A stretch of 64,000 nt of DNA, taken from assembly GCA_018398805.1 (NCBI GenBank), contig JAGFBZ010001895.1, forward strand, positions 248,001-312,000, in the 5' to 3' direction. The translations under genes and the position numbers were made by a program. This document shows, in pieces, positions 27,001-41,300 of the stretch; the first letter of the stretch is position 1, and the number at the start of each line of letters is the position of its first letter. Source of the DNA: Hirundichthys speculiger (Eukaryota > Chordata > Actinopteri > Beloniformes > Exocoetidae). The notes beneath the pieces are model-generated. The model was not told the DNA's origin, did no database searches, and saw only the letters and a list, made by a program, of their open reading frames with translations.

Positions 27001-30000
27001 GACATAGAGAACAGTCATGTCACGAGAGGATAGACACACCTGCAGAATAAACCATTTCTGAATTATGGCGAAACTAATTTATAGCTCTGACTGCCGTCTG
27101 AGAGACAAGGGTAATATTTCAAACCGCCTGCCATTTTAGAAGTACATACCTAATTAAGCAAATTATAGCATATAATGGGCATCATGCAAAAGAAAGAACA
27201 TAATTCACTTGATCAAAAAAAGAAAACCGTGTAGATGCTGTTTATAAAAAATATGGGAATTATGCATTGGCCCTGTCTTCCTCACACACTGAGTCTCACC
27301 AATTCAAAGCAATGCAGGAGACACAACGCAGAGAAAATGCCAAACACCTGCTTTAAGGTCTTTTAAAAGATATGCTACATTTCCAAAGGAACATAAATAG
27401 CTTGTGTTTCACATTTCAACAAAACATCTGAATCTGGTACCATCCAGTCAGCAGGTAGGCATTTTGCCGAAGTAAATGTTGCTCAAGATACATTCATCTT
27501 TTGAAGGAAATTATGCAAATGCACATATATGCACATAATCCTGACCCCTTTATGAATATGATTTGATTTGGAAAATGAAGTTATACTGAATAATTAGTTT
27601 ATACTTGATTTACAGAACGTGTTATCCTTTATGCTACAGCTCTGTGCAAAGATATAGTATGAATTAGGTTAAGCAAATGAAAGAGGATTACTGCTGCCAG
27701 CCAGTGATTATTCAGTGTTCAGATGTCAGATGCCAAGCCATTAACTCACTTGAAATATGTATTATTTTATAAAACGTGACAATTATACAAATATGTTGCC
27801 ATTGTAGCTTTGGTGTTATAGTGTGCTTTATTTGATTCTAGATTTTATTTACTTCACAATTAAATATATTTCTTGGCCAAAATAAGTGACACCATTATTT
27901 TGATCTGGGATTGCTGTGGTAAGCTTATACACTGCCAAAGTACTTCTGTCACCTGAACCACTTTTTCACAATTTTTTTTAGTGTGATGAATCCTGGCATT
28001 GTCATCCCATGCCCATGCAACCAGTGGAGAAAAAAATCTTTTAATGGAAAAACCTGATCCTTCAGTATATTCAGGTAGTCAGCTAGTCAAATGACCTCAG
28101 TTCATCAGCTGAAGCAACCCCAGATCAAAACACTACCCCCACTGATTTGGAGAGTAAGCAGTAGACATGATAGCTTCATCACTCCATCCACCTTTCTTTT
28201 CCTTTGCTTCAGAGACCAGTCTTCCTCAAAGATGATGGTTCATCTGGCGGTATATTTATGGTCATTGTCCATTTGGAAAACTCATTTGTGCCCGAGCTTT
28301 AACTTCATGGCTTGTGTCAAGATGTTGCTTCAATATTTCTGCATAATGTTCTTTTCTCATCTATTTTCTCATCTATGTCATCTATTTTGTGAAGTGCACC
28401 AGTCCCTGCTGAATCAAAACACCCCCACAACATGATGCTGCCATCCCCGCACTTTACAGTTGGGATGATGTTCTCGGGCTTTCAAGCTTCCCCCTTTTTC
28501 CTCCAAATGTGACGATGGTCATTATGGCCAAACAGTTCGATTTGAGTTCATCAAACCACAGAACGTGTCTCCAGAACTTAAGATCTTTGTCCCTTCGTGC
28601 ATTTACAAAATGTAATTTGTCTTTTTATGTTGCCTTTGGAGTAATGTCTTATTCAGTCCGTATCAGTACAACATTCATTTTATTGTGAACAATGACACTT
28701 TCTCACCAGCTTCAGCAGCATCTTCACAAGGTGTTTTGCGTTTGATCTGGGGTTGATACACACTTTTCACACCAAATATGAATTCTTGCAACAATTGAAA
28801 CATAGGCAACTGGACTTAGAGAACTGATGAAGCCGCTTATATAAGAGGCGAAACGTCTTCTAGACAAATCTAAGTCCAGTTGCCTATGATTCAATTGTTG
28901 CGAGAATGGAACTTACCTGGATAAATGAGAATATCCACAGACTTATCTTAATATGAAGAAAAAAAATTTCTGTTTAAATTTTAAATGCAGCTGGAGACCT
29001 TTTCTTTATTTATGTCTTTAGACCTTATTTCAGTGTATATTTGAAGTATATGCATGCTGTTGCACTCCAACCATACAGTCAAATACTGAGCTTCAGATGC
29101 ACTGGCAAGACAAAGCAACCTCCTGTGAAACATATTAAATATGGTGCTCTGGGGACTTAATTACATTTGAATTAACTGTCTGCTTGTCCCTAAGATGAAA
29201 ATGTATCACAAGCCAATTAAAAACTATCATATTTCTGCGAGGTTTACATTATTTTAATGGAATGGCCACCCTGTAACATGGTAGTGATACAGGGAATAAG
29301 AAACTACTTATATCTAGAAGAAAATGTGCCATTTATGCTGTGTAAAAAAAGGAAAGAAAGTGGCTGGACCACAGTACTTGAGCTAAATAAGCTATAATGT
29401 ACTACTGTGTGTATTCTTTTGTCTTATAACATGATGGAGAGGAAAAGCTGATGGGATCTCCTGACAAATTCTAGAGTTAAGGTTAGAATTAAGTCATGGT
29501 TGTTAGGAGTCAGGCAGTAGTTGAGGTTAGGCCTTCAGTGGTGTGTTTTTGAAATGAACTGACATGAATAATACTTTGTTAATCCTACAAGGGGAGTGTT
29601 ATTATCACTGTATGAATTATTAAGGAGGGATAGATAAATAAGTAAACATGAACAGAAAATGAAAAAAAGTTAAACTGATGAAAAATTGAAGTGTAGCAAA
29701 GTGAGGGGCGCAGTTTATATGTAGTAGTGTGTGTACACTTCTATGTGCATGCATGTGTTATTTAGGTTGTTCTGTTCAACTGCTGTTGTGGCAACATTGA
29801 TCCAGTCAAGAGCTATTTTACCGCTGCATTATGGTAACACACTGTGGTAATCTTTTTAATGCCAAGAGGTCAGTGGTATTTATTTATTGTGTGTGCTGTT
29901 CTGCCCTAAACATAAAGATATTGTGTGTGTGTGTGTGAAAGAGTGGGGTAAAGGAATCATGCTGGCGTTGTCTCAGCAAGTCAAAGAGTTAGGGGTATTA

Positions 30001-32257
30001 AATGAAGCAAAATAACAGACTGTCAGCTTGTTAATGGGCTTTTATTGAAATCAAATTTAAACATTAATATCAGCAAACATTCCTGAAAGATTAAGTAGTT
30101 TTTAAGAGATGCACAGTGCAATGTCTTTCCTGGTATTCAATCATTTACTTGCAACAGAAATTCTAGCAGGATTTATCACAGGTTTCTACTGCTGTGTGTC
30201 ATTATTTTTAACCATTTTAACAATGGCACCAGTGGTTTTAATGCTTTATTTTTTGCATGTGTTTATGTGGACAGACAGCCCCCAAGCTTACATCTGTTCT
30301 CCAGTGGCTCAGGCTTTGTGGCAGTTTCAGAGGCTGTGGTAGCTGGAGTCGCCTCCTCCTCCTGGTTGGTGGCCATACAGGCTGTCAGCGCCGCCGCCGC
30401 TTTGTTCAGGTATACACAGATACATAAATGCAGACATGGAAAGGAGGCCTGTATTGTAAAGGACAGTTATGCAGCTGCATTGAAAGCTTCTGAACCTTTG
30501 TATTTTGAGAAGAAGGAAAAAAAAACAGGTATTGTCTATATAAGGCGAGTCCATTTTGGCTAGTTGTAGAATAACTGGGTATGAATGATTAAGTTACAGC
30601 TACTTTGTCCATGTCAGTCCATGTCGAACTCCATTTTGAATGCCGTCATTAGTCTACAGTCTTATGAAAACCTGCAGTTTTGAATGCCTCAGTGTTCAGA
30701 AAGTTTTCCCCTCATAAAAACTACAGGATCTGAATTCTACTGTTCACTCATTTAAGTTGTATTCATATTTAAAGTTATGTATTATTGTGAATGGCCTCAC
30801 ACTGAATGTCATACAATTGATTTTACTCTTGAATTCTTGCTCTGATTCTTTATTACAAGTGGAACTGAGCCTTCAATACAACCATTCAAAGACCAGTGGC
30901 TGTAATCACGTTACATCCAGGCTGTTATACTAATTATAATATGTCCTACTGAAGGTGCACTTTTTACACGTGAACTTAATCCATAGTTACCTGACTGTGA
31001 CATCATGTGGACAGACTTACACATCAACACAATTAACCTCACAGTTTGATAGATAACCATGCATGTAACGGTACAGCTTATTAGTGGATTTAATGCACTG
31101 ATTAATTTTTTTTTTTTACTATTTTGTTTCAGTGTGTAGACTTTATCTTTATGCATTTTATTTCATACACTCCAACCATCCCTCTATAGGTTGCTCTTTT
31201 CCCTGAAAACAATATTAACACAATAATGAACATACTGCACTGAAGGTTTCAGGTTTCATCCTGGTAAAATAAATTCCATGGGAAGCACATCCACAGATTC
31301 ACCAGTAATAAACATCATCAGGATATGACCAAATCTAAACAGGTGCTGAAATTGTGTTTTTCTTTTTTCCTTTTTAATTACTTAAATCATTGTTAGACTA
31401 AAAGAGCAACCCTCTGTAGCAGAATCCCTTTCATTGTCCCCAAAGCTAATTGTATTTATGTGTGTGGGACAACAGCTGTAGCTTTCTAAATTATTTACAA
31501 CCAGTGATTACTCCCAGCATCGACGTTGTACCCATCATGTTCTAACAATAAACAACAGCCCTTACTTTACCTCTGTTTACTGTCTGTTTACAAAAACAAT
31601 AAATAAATAAATCTATGTATGAATATATTCATTCTTCTCATATTCAATATTTATCCAGGAATTCTGTTTACATAGAAAATGAGTTATGGTTAACTGCAGG
31701 TCTCATTAATATTGATAAACATTTTGAGCATGTCTACAATAACTCTTTGTAGGTCATTGCCTCTCTGATCGCTAAAGTGACAATGAAAACACATTGTTTT
31801 ACTCTCGTGTCTTGGCCAACAGTCCACACTTGTCATTAGGAGACTAATATCTCCTGTAGTGGCACAATAACTTTTCCTGAATGATGAATTGTCGGTTAGA
31901 TGGTCTAGGTGTAGGATGCCATGCACAAATGTCTCAGGGCTTCCCCCCACTACCCTTTTTGGGGTACCTTGCTATCCATCAAATTGTAAGGTGTAAAATG
32001 ATTATACTGAGTTACGCTGCAGCTCGTCAAAGAAGATGTTTAAACAAACAGACTGAGTTAAGTTGGAGCAGGGTGTGGATGTTATTCCTGTGTTTTAAAT
32101 GGCATACTTTTGTGAATTTGCTAACATAGTGCTTTCTGCACAAAGTATTATATGCGCAGTGAGCAAATGTGTCCTGACCTGTTGTAAAACTTCAGGTGTT
32201 TTTGAGAACAGGAAATTTTCACCCGAGTTGTTTCCATGTTCCCTTCAAGAGTTGACC

Positions 32258-32290
<33 letters not shown>

Positions 32291-35200
32291 TCAAAAGAAA
32301 CCAATTTTCCTTGACATGTCTCAAATTTCACCTTTAAAAAAAGATTAATGTTTAAAGATGGATTAGACATCGCATTTGGCAGCTGACACAGATTGTCGTC
32401 CTTTTTTTGACAGTAAACGTTTCAAACGATTTCCAGCCACAGCTACATAATGATGACCCTGCAGGGAGAGAGAAGCGTCTGGCGTTCTGTTTTTAGTCCA
32501 TCAACTGGTTACTTGCAGTGTTAGTGTGAACATACTTATGCCCTCAAAATAGTGACTTTGTACACTGTACTGCTTACATGTCTCTGTCCTTCACTATTAT
32601 TCTCCTGAGAATAATATAAGCAAGAGTTTCTTGTTGTTAATTGGACTCTCTCAATTCTCCAGACTCAACCATCAGCCCAGACCAGTCCAATGTGAGGAGG
32701 TAAAGGGACTGGTAAAGGCTGTCACCTCTCGATTTTCTGAGTTACTTCTGCCCATCCCTGGCCATTGGCAAAACACTGTGAGTAATTATACTATGTTTTA
32801 TCTACAAATATTAAGTTATGAGGTGCAAAATAGACAGAGATAGCAATAGAGACTTTCTCTGTCTCTATTGCTATCTCTGTGGCTTCCTGACTGACATCAG
32901 CAACATCTGGAATGAACATCAGGGTTCAGAGACAAGAACTAAAACACATAAGAGTGATGTATCGGAGCAAAAAGCTCTCTGAAAGGAAGTTCAAAATGAC
33001 AAACAACAGAGAGCAGGAGTCTGTACTCTGCAGCAAGGTAAACATACCCAGGATGTTTTTATTATCTGACTAAACTAACCTTAACAAATGAGAATACACT
33101 AAACTGTGCCACAACCCAGTTTTGGCACTGCAGTTTAGTAAGTCAGGCCATGTTTACTGATTCTAGCTGAGGCTATCATGTAAAAGGGCTAATAATGGGA
33201 CTAGAAACCAAATCTCAAAATACTGACTGTCTTTGTGTTCATTCACTCAGTTACTCACCCAATATACATATACTGTTCACAATAGGACTCACTAAAAGAA
33301 AACACGTTCCAGCTATTTAGACAAAACATAAATGCAGTGGTACTCCTTATTATGTATATTCACAGTTACGTGATTCACAGTTACCACAACATTCCAAATC
33401 TGAGGCAGCTGATAAACAGTTGCTTCTGATGAGAATATCTCATGTGATCACCATAAAAAAAGAAAAGAGACTATCTCAGACCTTGCACTGATGTGTAAGT
33501 TTTTTTAACCCCCCCCCCTCCACCAGTGATTTATTTTATGAATAAACAAATCACATCGAGAGGAGCCAGATGAGGTGGCTCGGGCATCTGGTTAGGATGC
33601 CTCCTGGACGCCTCCCTGGTGAGGTGTTCCGGGCACGGCCCACTGGGAGGAGACCCCGGGGAAGACCCAGGACACGCTGGAGGGACTTTGTCTCTCGGCT
33701 GGCCTGGGAACGCCTCGGGATCCCCCCAGAGGAGCTGGAAGAAGTGGCCGGGGAGAGGGGGGTCTGGGCTTCCTTACTCCGGCTGATGCCCCCGCGACCC
33801 GACCTCGGATAAGCGGAAGAAGACGGTACGGTACAAATCACATTTGTTATACTTAAAAAGAAAAACACTTCGTCATGCCACAAATACTGCTTCATAGTAC
33901 TGATCCAGGCTGATGCTAAATCCAAGGCATACACACCAAGGTTCATAAACAAACCTGGGTAGCTTTGAGAGACAAATAACTGGAAGGTGGAATATTCAGG
34001 GAGGCAATTACAGGTGTGTTGAACAGGGAGCAGGTGAGGTGGGTGTGGCAGGTATAAGACTTAACCCATAAAGAGGCAATGAGGACATCTTGTGGTTGTG
34101 ATCAAGGATACAGAAGAAGTTGCAAAAGTTGAAATGATATTGTCATTGAATGATGATGTTATGATGAAGGTGCCACTGTTATCAATACATCTGTGGTTTG
34201 CATGCTTTTGAGCTACTGCTTAACGAAAGTACTTCACAATATTAGCACTGAGACAGAATACAAATACAAGACCAAACTTCTTGTGTAGGTCTTCTCTTTA
34301 ATATTGAACCACAGAAATATTTCAAGGCTGTTAGTTTAGCCTGAAACTACTGTATGTATTACAATCACTATATTTTATAATCTAATTTGTGACTTTGTTT
34401 ACTTGGAATAAGATTATGTGTTTCTGTTACAGTATACTACAGATCTTTATTATCTTTTATTTGCATTTGTACTTATGGTCTTATCAATAATATGTCCTGC
34501 ATAATGCATGGATTTACAAAACAGAAGACTGAACATTTATTAAGCTTTGAAAAATTGTTGTTATATTTTATTAGTATATTAGATGTAATATGTCAATAAA
34601 ATAATATCTGAGTAGGTCAGAATCTTAATGTTTTTCAGACAGTAAAATGTGTTATAAATCACCATGTCACCACTGCCACCACCATGTTTGACAGTGGGGA
34701 TGGTGTGTTCAGGGTGATGAGCTGTGTTGCTTTTACGCCAAACATATTGTTTTGCGTTGCGGCCAAAAAGTTCGATTTTGGATTCATCTGACCAGAGCAT
34801 CTTCTTCCACATGTTTGGTGTGTCTCCCAGGTGGCTTGTGGCAAACCTTAAATGAGACTTTTTATGGATATCTTTGAGAAATGGCTTTCTTCTTGCCACT
34901 CTTCCATAAAGGCCAGATTTGTGCAGTGTACGACTGATTGTTGTCCTATGGACAGACTCTCTCTCTCCTCAGCTGTAGATCAGTTCCTCCAGAGTGATCA
35001 TGGGCCTCTTGGCTGCATCTCTGATCAGTCTTCTCCTTGTTCAAGATAAAAGTTTAGAGGGACGGCTGGGTCTTGGTAGATTTGCAGTGGTCTGATACTC
35101 CTTCCATTTCAATATGATTGCTTGCTCTGTGCTCCTTGAGATGTTTAAAGCTTAGGAAACCTTTTTGTATCCAAATCCGGCTTTAAACTTCTCCACAACA

Positions 35201-38200
35201 GTATCCGCGACCTGTCTGATGTGGTCCTTGGTCTTCATGATGCTCTCTGAGCTTTAAAGAGAACCCTGAGACTATCACAGAGCAGGTGCATTGATACGGA
35301 GACTTGATTACACACAGGTGGATTCTATTGATCATCATCAGTCATTTAGGACAACATTGGATCATTCAGAGATCCTCACTGAACTTCTGGAGTCAGTTTG
35401 CTGCACTGAAAGCAAAGGGGCCGAACAATACTGCACGGTCCACTTTTCAGTTTTTTATTTGCTTAAAAAGTTTAAAATATACAATAAATTTCGTTCCACT
35501 TCACGATTGTGCCCTACTTCTTGTTGATTCTTGACAAAAGATTGAAATTTTATATCTTTATGCTTGAAGCCTGAAATGTGGCGAAAGGTTGAAAAGATCA
35601 AGGGGGCCGAATACTTTCGCAAGGCACTGTATTTGTTGACCCATTACATTAATATTGGAATGTAGCTTTTAGTCTTGCATTTGATCAAAGTGATGTTTAA
35701 AGGTTTGCATGGGCTGCAGAGATTTTTCACATTTCAAATTGGGCCTTGATATTCTGAAGTTTGGGAATGGCTGTATTATAGTTTTTCTATCATGTCTTCT
35801 TCATTGATAAAATTGGTCTTTGAATTATTTTTCATTGTGGTTTGCAAGCTGTACTGCTTGAGAGATTTTCTTGGTTACGTGTTCATTTTTTAACTACTTG
35901 TTATGATGATTTAACCAGCTGCCCAGCTTTTAGACAATACGTGTTTTGAAGAGGAGCAGAAAAAGTAAGAGTGATGGAATTGCAGTGCTTGTCAACAACA
36001 GATGGTGTAATTCAAGACATGCTACTGTGAAGCATCATTTCTGCAGCTCAGATATTGAACTGTTCGCTGTGAGTTTCTGTCCTTATTATTTACAGTGAGC
36101 ATTCGTCAGTGTAATTATAGTGGTAGTTTACAACCCACCATCAGCTGGAGCCAACTTTGTGTGTGAGACGTCATCAGCTCTACTGTTGTTAATCTACAGA
36201 CACAACAACTCAGTTCATTCCTGGCTATCACTGGTGATGTCAACCATGTCTCTCACTCTGCCACATTTCCAATGTTTCAACAGTTTGTCAACTGCTCCAC
36301 CAGAGAGAAAATAAAGTTGAATTTATTTTATGTAAACATCAGAGTTCCAGACAGTTCTGAATAACCTACTCTAGGAAAAGCAGATCATAATCTGGTCTTT
36401 CTGTTCTCCAACTATAAACCCATCGCCCAGAGGCAACCAGTGACCAAAAGAACAGTGAGGAGGTGGTCACAGGAAACTTGAGAAACTGCAGGCGTGCTTT
36501 GAGGCTTCAGACTGGGTTGCACTCTGAGCCACATGGAGATGACATCAATGCCTCCATCCCCAGAACAGTGAGTTACTTCCCCAATAATAAACCCTGGGTC
36601 ACCAGTGACCTGGAAGAGCTCCTCAACAAGAAAAAATGACGATTCAGGGAGGGAGGTCAGTACAAAAAGAACTGAAAGTCAAGATTGGAGACAACAAGAA
36701 GGTGTACAGGACAAAGTTGGAGAACAAGCTCCAGCAGAACAATGAAAGAGGTGGTCCAAGATGAAAAAGGTCACAGGCTTCAAACAGCAGGAGCATCAGA
36801 TAGATAGAAGTCTGGACAGAGCCAGTGAACTGAATTCATTTTTAACAGGGTCAGTTAAACAGACAGCCCCAGACAAACAGACCTCCCACCCTCCCTTGAC
36901 GCACAGCTTCCTTGTCATATCTCAACTGTCTCGTCTTCCACCTCAGTCATGGATCTTGATGCTACTCCATAATTGTCTCCAACCACATCAGGAGATACTG
37001 GGGCTCCCTTCACATCCCACCTCTCTGTCTCTAGCAGTCAGGTGAAGAAACAGCTGGAGAGACTGAACAGGAATAAGGCTGCAGGTCCAGATGGTGTCAG
37101 CCCCAGAGTCCTGAAGGTCTGTGCGGACCAGCCTTTTGGGATTTTACAGCACCTCTTCAACATCAGCCTGAGCAAGGAGATGTTTCCAGAGCTGTGAAAA
37201 GATCCTGGCTTGTCATTTGAAGAAAGTAGGGAGCACTGTGAGGATCATGTTCTTTGACTTCTCCAGTGCATTTAACACCATCCAGTCTGAATTACTATGT
37301 AAGACACTCCAGACACTACAGATAGATGCCTCCACAATCTCCTGGATCACTGACTGCCTGACAAACAGACCGCAGTTTATGAGACCGAACGTTTCTGTCT
37401 GACTGGCCAGCAGCACAGGAGTCTGTACTCTCACCATCCCTCTTCACTCTGTACATCTCAGACTTCCAGTACCAGTCAGAGTCCTATCTGCAGAAATACT
37501 CAGATGACTCTCCATTTGTGGGTTGTATCAGTGGTGGAAAACAGACTGACTACAGAGAACTGGTGGAGTACTTTGTGGCGTGGTGTAGGAACAATAATCT
37601 CATCCTAAATGTGAACAAGACAAAGGAGATGATTGTGCAGTTTCAGGACCTGGAACAAATTAAACAGCATTTCCACCATGGAAGTGGAGGTGGTGGAGGA
37701 GTATAAATACCTTGGTGCTACCTGGACAACAGACTGGACTGAGGATACAACACTGATACTGTTTATAAGAAGGGACAGAGCAGACTTCACTTCTTAAAGA
37801 AGCTAAGGTCCTTAAGTGTTTGCAACGAGATGTTGCAGATCTTATTTAAGTCTGTTGTGGAGAGTACAATCTCATCTGCAGCCATCTGTTGAGGGAGCAG
37901 CATCTGAGTCAATGACTTAAAAAAAAACTAAACAAACTAATTAAGAAGGATGGCTCTGTTCTGGGGACTGTTCTGGAGCTGATGGTGCAAAGGAGGATAC
38001 TTCATAAACTAAAGACCATCATGGACAACCATGAACATCCTCTTCACAACATAATGATTCAGCAACAGAGTGTCTTCAGTCAGAGGCTCCTTCAAATCTG
38101 CCACAACACAGATGCTACAGTAGATCCCTCCTGAACACAGCAACAACCATCTATTATAAATCTTTGAAGAGACTTAAGTGTGACAACTATTGTGCAATGA

Positions 38201-38247
38201 ATTTTATTTAGGGGATTAATAAAGTATTTTTGAAATGAACGTATAGA

Positions 38248-38324
<77 letters not shown>

Positions 38325-41300
38325 TGTATGTATGTATGTGCATACGCAGCAGCAGGCTTTCCAAATGGTAAGTCACTCCAAAAATGCAGTACAATAAAAC
38401 GTCCATTACATATAGATGGTAAAGATGTAACACATTTTATTGACCAGCATCCAACTCCACCCTCACACCCTCCAGGTGTCAGTTGCTTCCTGACATCTTT
38501 CCTGTCCTGTTTTTGGATTCAGCCTTTATTTGTTTGCGTACCACCAATGGATTTTAATCGAATCCTGCTTTTTATTTGAAGAAATGCGGTGTCCTAAAAT
38601 CTCAAAATAGAAAAATAGAAAAGATGTGGCGTCTCCTTAGATCACGTGTCAAACACAAGGCCCGCGGGCCAAATGTGGCCCGCTACGTCATTGTATGTGG
38701 CCCTCGAGACCTTGTGCACTATTGGCTTAAATTTTAAACCAATATTTAAGACTTAAGACTTAAAATAAGCTTACGCCACTTTAAAGCGCATATTGACAAT
38801 AAACTGCATCTCCCATAATGCATTTCATCGTTACCCACAGCAATAACAGTATATCACCATGAGCAAGACATCAAGACGATTTTCAGAACTGATGGACTTG
38901 AGAAAAACTCTACAAACTAGCCCTAACATATCCAAAAAAAAGAAAAAATGATCCACAAGGAAGGCAGCTTCATGAACGATGGGAAAACGAATACAAGTTT
39001 GTATCTCAAGCTGAAAAAACAGTATGTCTTTTGTGTTATGAGGCGGTGTCAGTCGTGAAAGAGTATAATCTACGTCAGCATTTTGACAGCAAACACAGAG
39101 CTAAGTATGCTAAATTTAGCCCACAAGAAAAACAGAATATTTTCCGCTTCTGAAACCAAGGTAATGGATACTCTCAGTGATGTAAATATCAGCTGTGCGA
39201 GAGCAGGGTTACAACCACAAACCCTCAGTTTAATATAATGATTTAAATATTTGAAACTTGAATACATAATAAATACAGAAACACCCACTTAACAATATAA
39301 TAAGGTGTAGTTTAATTTATTTTGATTTACATTGCATTTTCTTACGTTCATGCTGCCAATCTGGCCCTTTGAGGGCAACCATGATGCTGATGTGGCCCTC
39401 AGTGAAAATGAGTCTGCCACCCCTGGCTTAGATTAATCAAATGATAAAACTTGATTATCTTGCTGATGTTGTTTAAAGATCCTGTCTTCTCATCTTCTGC
39501 TTCCTCTTCTGTTTAATTGCAGGGAAATCTAAGGCGATCAGCTACCAGAAGCCAGTCCTTGAGGTCAAAAGAGTTTTTGCTACAGGCACTGGTCTGTTTT
39601 GAGGCTGCCTGCAGGTCAGAACATGGTCAAGAATTTAAATTAGACCATCAAGATTTTTGGATGACTGAATTATTTTTTCACTATTTTACAAAATACACAT
39701 CATTACGTTGCAATATTATTCTCAGATGAGTTTTTAAATATACATATCTTAAATGTTTGTTTTGTTATATTAAACTGAAAAAAGTATCAGTTTGAAAAAA
39801 TATGTGGTTAATTGAAGCATTAAATTCAGATGGTATTTTGTACAAATGTCACTGGATTAAAATATTTTATGATGAAAGTTTTTCATTTCTATCTGTCTCT
39901 ACCTCTAATTTTAAAATGTTATTTAGCTGTATTTTGTTGTAATGCCTGTATGTGTTAAAGATTGGCTGAGGAGTGTGCGTCAGAGCCTGCCCTGATGGAG
40001 AACCCATTTACAGCTCCACATAAACACAACGATGCTCAACACTCTGTGGAATCTCTGTGTCAGTGTCTTCTGGGCTACTGTGACTCTGTCTGGATACCCA
40101 CTGTTCTTGTGAGAGTTGAACACAATCACACAGACACTATGATGAGGATTTGATTAATCATCCTTCTGTCTCTAACAATTTTAACCAAAACCTTGAGGAA
40201 ATTATCAGTTACTGGCGTCTCTATTCTGTGAAATAGGTTGCAGTTTTTCCGCTATGTCTTGTTGTTGCTCTTACTTGCTGTATTTAATAAACACAATTAC
40301 AGATCCTCTGTCTTCATTAAGTTTGTGTACATGTGGATATTTGTGGCAATCGATCAGTGTCTCTGCTGTAGTGCTAGTAATTGTTTTATGCTGTACTTTG
40401 TTAGTTGTCTTCAGGATACAAAAATCAATCATGACAAAATTGTTTACGCTTTGTGTTGTATTTTTGTCTTTGATTTCCTATGTCTCTAGAGGACGTGTGA
40501 GTGTGCACCCAGTGCCGAGATACTGCACATTTTTACTCCATCCTTTGCTCCCAGTTTATTCTTCTTCCGTCTCTCATGCCTGCATTTGCAAAAAAACTAG
40601 GTGAGCAGCATAATACTGTAACCACAAAAACAATTACCAGTGTTTCATTTTGATCAAACATTCATGAAAGCATTTTTTCTTAATAGCTGACCGGTTTTGT
40701 GTGGGAGCTTGGTGCGTGATTCCAAACAAGATTGCTTGATAGTCGCTCTAATATAAACATGAGTGTCCCAGTTTAGTGGAGCATCATCAAACAATCTTCA
40801 GTCACGAAATACTACTGTTAACAGAAGTGTATTGTGTAAGATAATTTATAAATATGTATAAAGATAACACTAATATTTAGCTTTACTGTCACTGTACTGT
40901 TCACACACTTTTAGTTAGTGTTTTTAAGATGACTAGTGTGAGTGAAAAAATGAAAATAAAGATACTGTGTTATAATAATCTTAATAACCACTTATGGGTT
41001 TTGATGACCAGACAGAGAAACGTGAGGTTGCAGGCTTCAGCCCAGGGGGAGACGAGGTGTCTCTCACAGCTTAAGGGCCTTGTCATGCGTCATTGAAATA
41101 CTGTTGTCCTTCGAAAGTCTTCTAGCACATTCTGTAATCTTTGTGCTTATGCACACCATTCATTGTGATAATTTCGGGGCTCATTCACCGTGATCCTCAA
41201 CTTGCTGTCTGACCTCTTACATTGCAATGGAAGTAAACATTATGAAAACTTCAAGAGAGTCTCAAGTTTTTACTTTGAGTCTTATTTAGAGGTAAAAAGA

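Noticed and set aside
40254..40604. 116-codon ORF overlapping mei1 exon 15
   Set aside because: In a different frame from the exon; requires an incoming phase that exon 14 does not supply.
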